Source: CAZJAD01 sp964543855 (GTDB taxonomy: Bacteria > Electryoneota > RPQS01 > DYHQ01). Taken from it: 7,606 bases of DNA. Both the position numbers and the translations under genes were made by a program. Location: contig CAZJAD010000105.1 in NCBI GenBank assembly GCA_964543855.1, forward strand, positions 1-7,606, written 5' to 3'. Under the pieces are notes generated by a model. It saw nothing but the letters and a program-made list of their open reading frames with translations. It did not search any database and was not told where the DNA came from. Below are positions 5,901 to 7,606 of this stretch, piece by piece. How positions within the stretch are numbered: the first letter of the stretch is position 1; each line of letters opens with the position of its first letter.

Positions 5901-7235
5901 ATGACATTGACAAGCACATCACCAGCCCGACCGATCAGGCGAAAGCACCCTCCCGGTCTTCCGGTTCTCTTCTTTACCGAAATGTGGGAGAGATTCAGTT
6001 TCTATTGCATGCTTTCCATCCTGACGCTCTACATGAATGAAAGCCTGAAATTCGACACGAACCTTGTCGGTCAGATCTATGGCGGTTATATCGGCCTCGT
6101 CTATTTCACGCCGCTTCTGGGGGGACTCTTGGCCGATCGCGTGCTGGGATTTCGCAAGGCCATTGTGCTCGGCGGCATCTCCATGGGCATCGGCCACGCC
6201 CTCCTGGCTTTCCCGCCGCTTCCAACCTTCTTCGCCGGTCTGAGCTGCCTCATCATCGGCAATGGCCTCTTCAAACCGAACATTTCAACCATCCTCGGCA
6301 ATCTCTACCGCGATCTCCCCGAGAAGCGAGACAACGCCTACAACATCTTCTACATGGGTATCAACATCGGCGCGTTCATGTCGCCGCTGGTTGCCGCATA
6401 CTTGAGAAACAACTATGGGTGGCACTATGCTTTCGGTGCCGCAGGGATCGGAATGATCTTCGCCCTCACCATCTTTACCGTCTTCCGAAAACATGTCGCC
6501 GCCGGCGAAGTGGACACAATGCACAGGAGCGATTCAGAGACAAAGGAGATCGAACTTACCCACCATCAGGAGCGCGAACGGGTCTTTGCGCTGCTAATGG
6601 TTTTTGCCGTCGTTATCGTCTTCTGGATGGCCTTCAAACAACAGGGATTCACACTCACCTTCTGGGCGAGAGATTGTACGCGAACAAGTCTTTCCCCTGA
6701 GCTTTTCCAAACGGTCAACCCGGCGTTCATTCTCATCTTCACTCCACTTCTCGTGACTTTCTGGAACACACTCCGTGGCATCGGTCGCGAGCCATCGACC
6801 GCATCAAAAATCGCCATCGGCATGCTGCTGACCGGTGCAGCCTACACCGTTATTGCCCTCGCCGGACGACTCGGCGGCGACTTCGGGCGTGTGAATGCGA
6901 GCTGGCTTATCGGGACTTATGCCGTGATCACCCTGGCCGAACTCTGTCTTTCTCCGATGGGCCTTTCGCTCGTCTCCAAACTTGCCCCTCCTCGGATGCG
7001 AGGCATGCTGATGGGTGGCTGGTTCTGCGCCACAGCGGTCGGCGCGTACCTCGCAGGGTTCCTCGGGACAATGTGGGACGACATGCGGCACAGCAGTTTC
7101 TTTGCCATCCTCGTCGCCGCCTCCCTGGCGGCTTTCCTGCTATTACTGTTCGTCATCAAACGCCTCCACGGCACGATCGTCGAGGCCGAAGAGATGGCGC
7201 GACAGGCCGCCGCCAGCCGGGCAGAGACCGAATAG
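5901..7235 (+). CDS. POT/PTR family proton-dependent oligopeptide transporter
   Basis: Inner-membrane major-facilitator-type symporter that imports di- and tripeptides with protons. The first helix carries EMWERFSFY (27-35), the family ExxERFxYY proton-coupling motif with Phe in place of the first Tyr. TM4 has FKPNIS with Lys126, and the family signature DNAYNIFYMGINIGAF spans 144-159. TM7 holds the QQ pair (247-248), and TM10 has Glu347 in LAELCLSPMG, the usual substrate N-terminus-binding glutamate position. Two six-helix bundles are joined by a short charged cytosolic linker (about 197-226). The protein ends with a charged helix (about 423-444). At 444 residues it is a little shorter than typical bacterial members (460-500), consistent with 12 helices and no extra pair. 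ATG 5901 is preceded by AGAAGG 4 bases upstream. It may be read from the nitroreductase promoter, since no convincing promoter is visible in the 114-base gap. Confidence 0.94.
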   Translation: MTLTSTSPARPIRRKHPPGLPVLFFTEMWERFSFYCMLSILTLYMNESLKFDTNLVGQIYGGYIGLVYFTPLLGGLLADRVLGFRKAIVLGGISMGIGHALLAFPPLPTFFAGLSCLIIGNGLFKPNISTILGNLYRDLPEKRDNAYNIFYMGINIGAFMSPLVAAYLRNNYGWHYAFGAAGIGMIFALTIFTVFRKHVAAGEVDTMHRSDSETKEIELTHHQERERVFALLMVFAVVIVFWMAFKQQGFTLTFWARDCTRTSLSPELFQTVNPAFILIFTPLLVTFWNTLRGIGREPSTASKIAIGMLLTGAAYTVIALAGRLGGDFGRVNASWLIGTYAVITLAELCLSPMGLSLVSKLAPPRMRGMLMGGWFCATAVGAYLAGFLGTMWDDMRHSSFFAILVAASLAAFLLLLFVIKRLHGTIVEAEEMARQAAASRAETE

Positions 7236-7414
7236 CCTCCCTTTCACACCTGTCAGAATCCCCTCCAAATAGGCGCCTCACGAGGTCCTGAGACTCCTCT
7301 AAAATCCTACTGACTGGAGCATGCCGCCTTTGACCGCTCATGATGCTCATAGGTGTGTATCACCTTGAATTCCATGGCCTTACTGAGAAAATCTCGCCCT
7401 AACATACGTTTTTC

Positions 7415-7443
7415 TTGACATTTGGCGCAGGTTGGTCTATATT
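7415..7443 (+). promoter_or_regulatory. Consensus sigma70-type promoter for the last gene
   Basis: TTGACA (7415-7420), a 17-base spacer and TATATT (7438-7443) form one of the two strongest promoters in the window, preceded by a T-rich stretch (GTTTTTC). The expected transcript start is near 7450, giving a leader of about 110 bases before ATG 7563. Confidence 0.75.
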
Positions 7444-7451
7444 TGGACTAT

Positions 7452-7499
7452 TAGGTCGACTGGGCTTCAGCAAGGCTGCCGGACAACGCAAACGACCTA
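7452..7499 (+). promoter_or_regulatory. Folded 5' leader of the last gene, unassigned
   Basis: TAGGTCG (7452-7458) and CGACCTA (7493-7499) are perfect 7-base arms that would close a domain starting at the predicted 5' end of the transcript. Inside, CAGC (7468-7471) pairs with GCTG (7475-7478) over an AAG loop. A G-rich segment (7510-7523) follows before the ribosome binding site. This may be a cis-regulatory RNA, but I could not match it to a known riboswitch class. Confidence 0.3.
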
Positions 7500-7562
7500 C
7501 CTCGCCTGCGGGTATTCGGGGGGCAAGCAGATAACACCAACCACCATAACAAGGGGAGATGA

Positions 7563-7606
7563 ATGATGCCAAGAAAGAGAATGTACCTCACTCTGGTCCT
7601 GGGATT
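7563..7606 (+). CDS. Start of a gene for a probably exported protein (cut by window)
   Basis: Only the first 14 codons are present. The frame reads MMPRKRMYLTLVLG, a basic n-region followed by the start of a hydrophobic stretch, as in a signal peptide or membrane anchor. A strong ribosome binding site, AAGGGGAG (7551-7558), precedes two tandem ATG codons (7563 and 7566); spacing slightly favours the second. The strong upstream promoter and leader support a real, well-expressed gene. The product cannot be identified. Confidence 0.65.
   Translation, partial: MMPRKRMYLTLVLG

Larger units (their letters stand above)
7236..7562. other. Gene-free stretch of about 330 bases
   Basis: No convincing coding frame lies between the transporter stop and the start of the last gene. 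A weak hairpin (GAGG at 7282-7285 with CCTC at 7296-7299, inner TC/GA pairs) without a T-run might end the transporter transcript. GAGCAT (7317-7322) and ATGCTC (7343-7348) form a wider inverted repeat. The short dyad AGGTG-tgtat-CACCT (7351-7365), about 50 bases upstream of the next promoter, could be an operator. The promoter and structured leader of the last gene are listed separately. Confidence 0.5.

Noticed and set aside
7452..7530. c-di-GMP (GEMM-I) riboswitch suggested by ACGCAAA inside a closed stem
   Set aside because: The GGCAAACC-type block and tetraloop-receptor arrangement are missing, so a short ACGCAAA match is not enough.

Overview
The window reads as an ordinary stretch of bacterial chromosome: five complete genes plus two cut by the window edges. 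Gene spacing is moderate, there is no insertion sequence, phage gene, CRISPR array, tRNA or rRNA, and base composition looks even by eye. All genes look intact. No previously undescribed multi-gene system is evident; the points of interest are gene-level and regulatory.

The host cannot be named. The bacillithiol ligase gene bshC points to a lineage that makes bacillithiol or a related thiol; bshC is known from Bacillota, Bacteroidota, Acidobacteriota, Deinococcota and several uncultured phyla. Purine-rich ribosome binding sites, GTG/TTG starts and five sites resembling sigma70 promoters (TTGnnn, 17-base spacer, TATATT or TATTAT) argue against Bacteroidota, whose promoter consensus differs. 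Moderately high GC argues against a typical low-GC Bacillota.

Layout. Positions 1-1660 (minus) hold bshC, complete except for a short missing 3' end. It is divergent from a plus-strand pair: a rhomboid intramembrane protease (1918-2736) and an alpha/beta hydrolase (2812-3588). That pair converges on a minus-strand M29 metallo-aminopeptidase (3705-4832), with a strong hairpin between the two 3' ends. The aminopeptidase promoter region is flanked by a near-perfect 12-base direct repeat and is divergent from a nitroreductase gene that carries an N-terminal signal peptide (5085-5786). A POT-family proton/peptide symporter follows (5901-7235). After a roughly 330-base gene-free stretch with a consensus promoter and a foldable leader, a new gene starts at 7563 with a signal-peptide-like beginning and runs off the window.

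Functional links are loose. The peptide importer and the M29 aminopeptidase could act in sequence on peptides taken up from outside, and bshC and the flavin-dependent nitroreductase both fit redox housekeeping, but nothing in the layout shows that these genes form one pathway.
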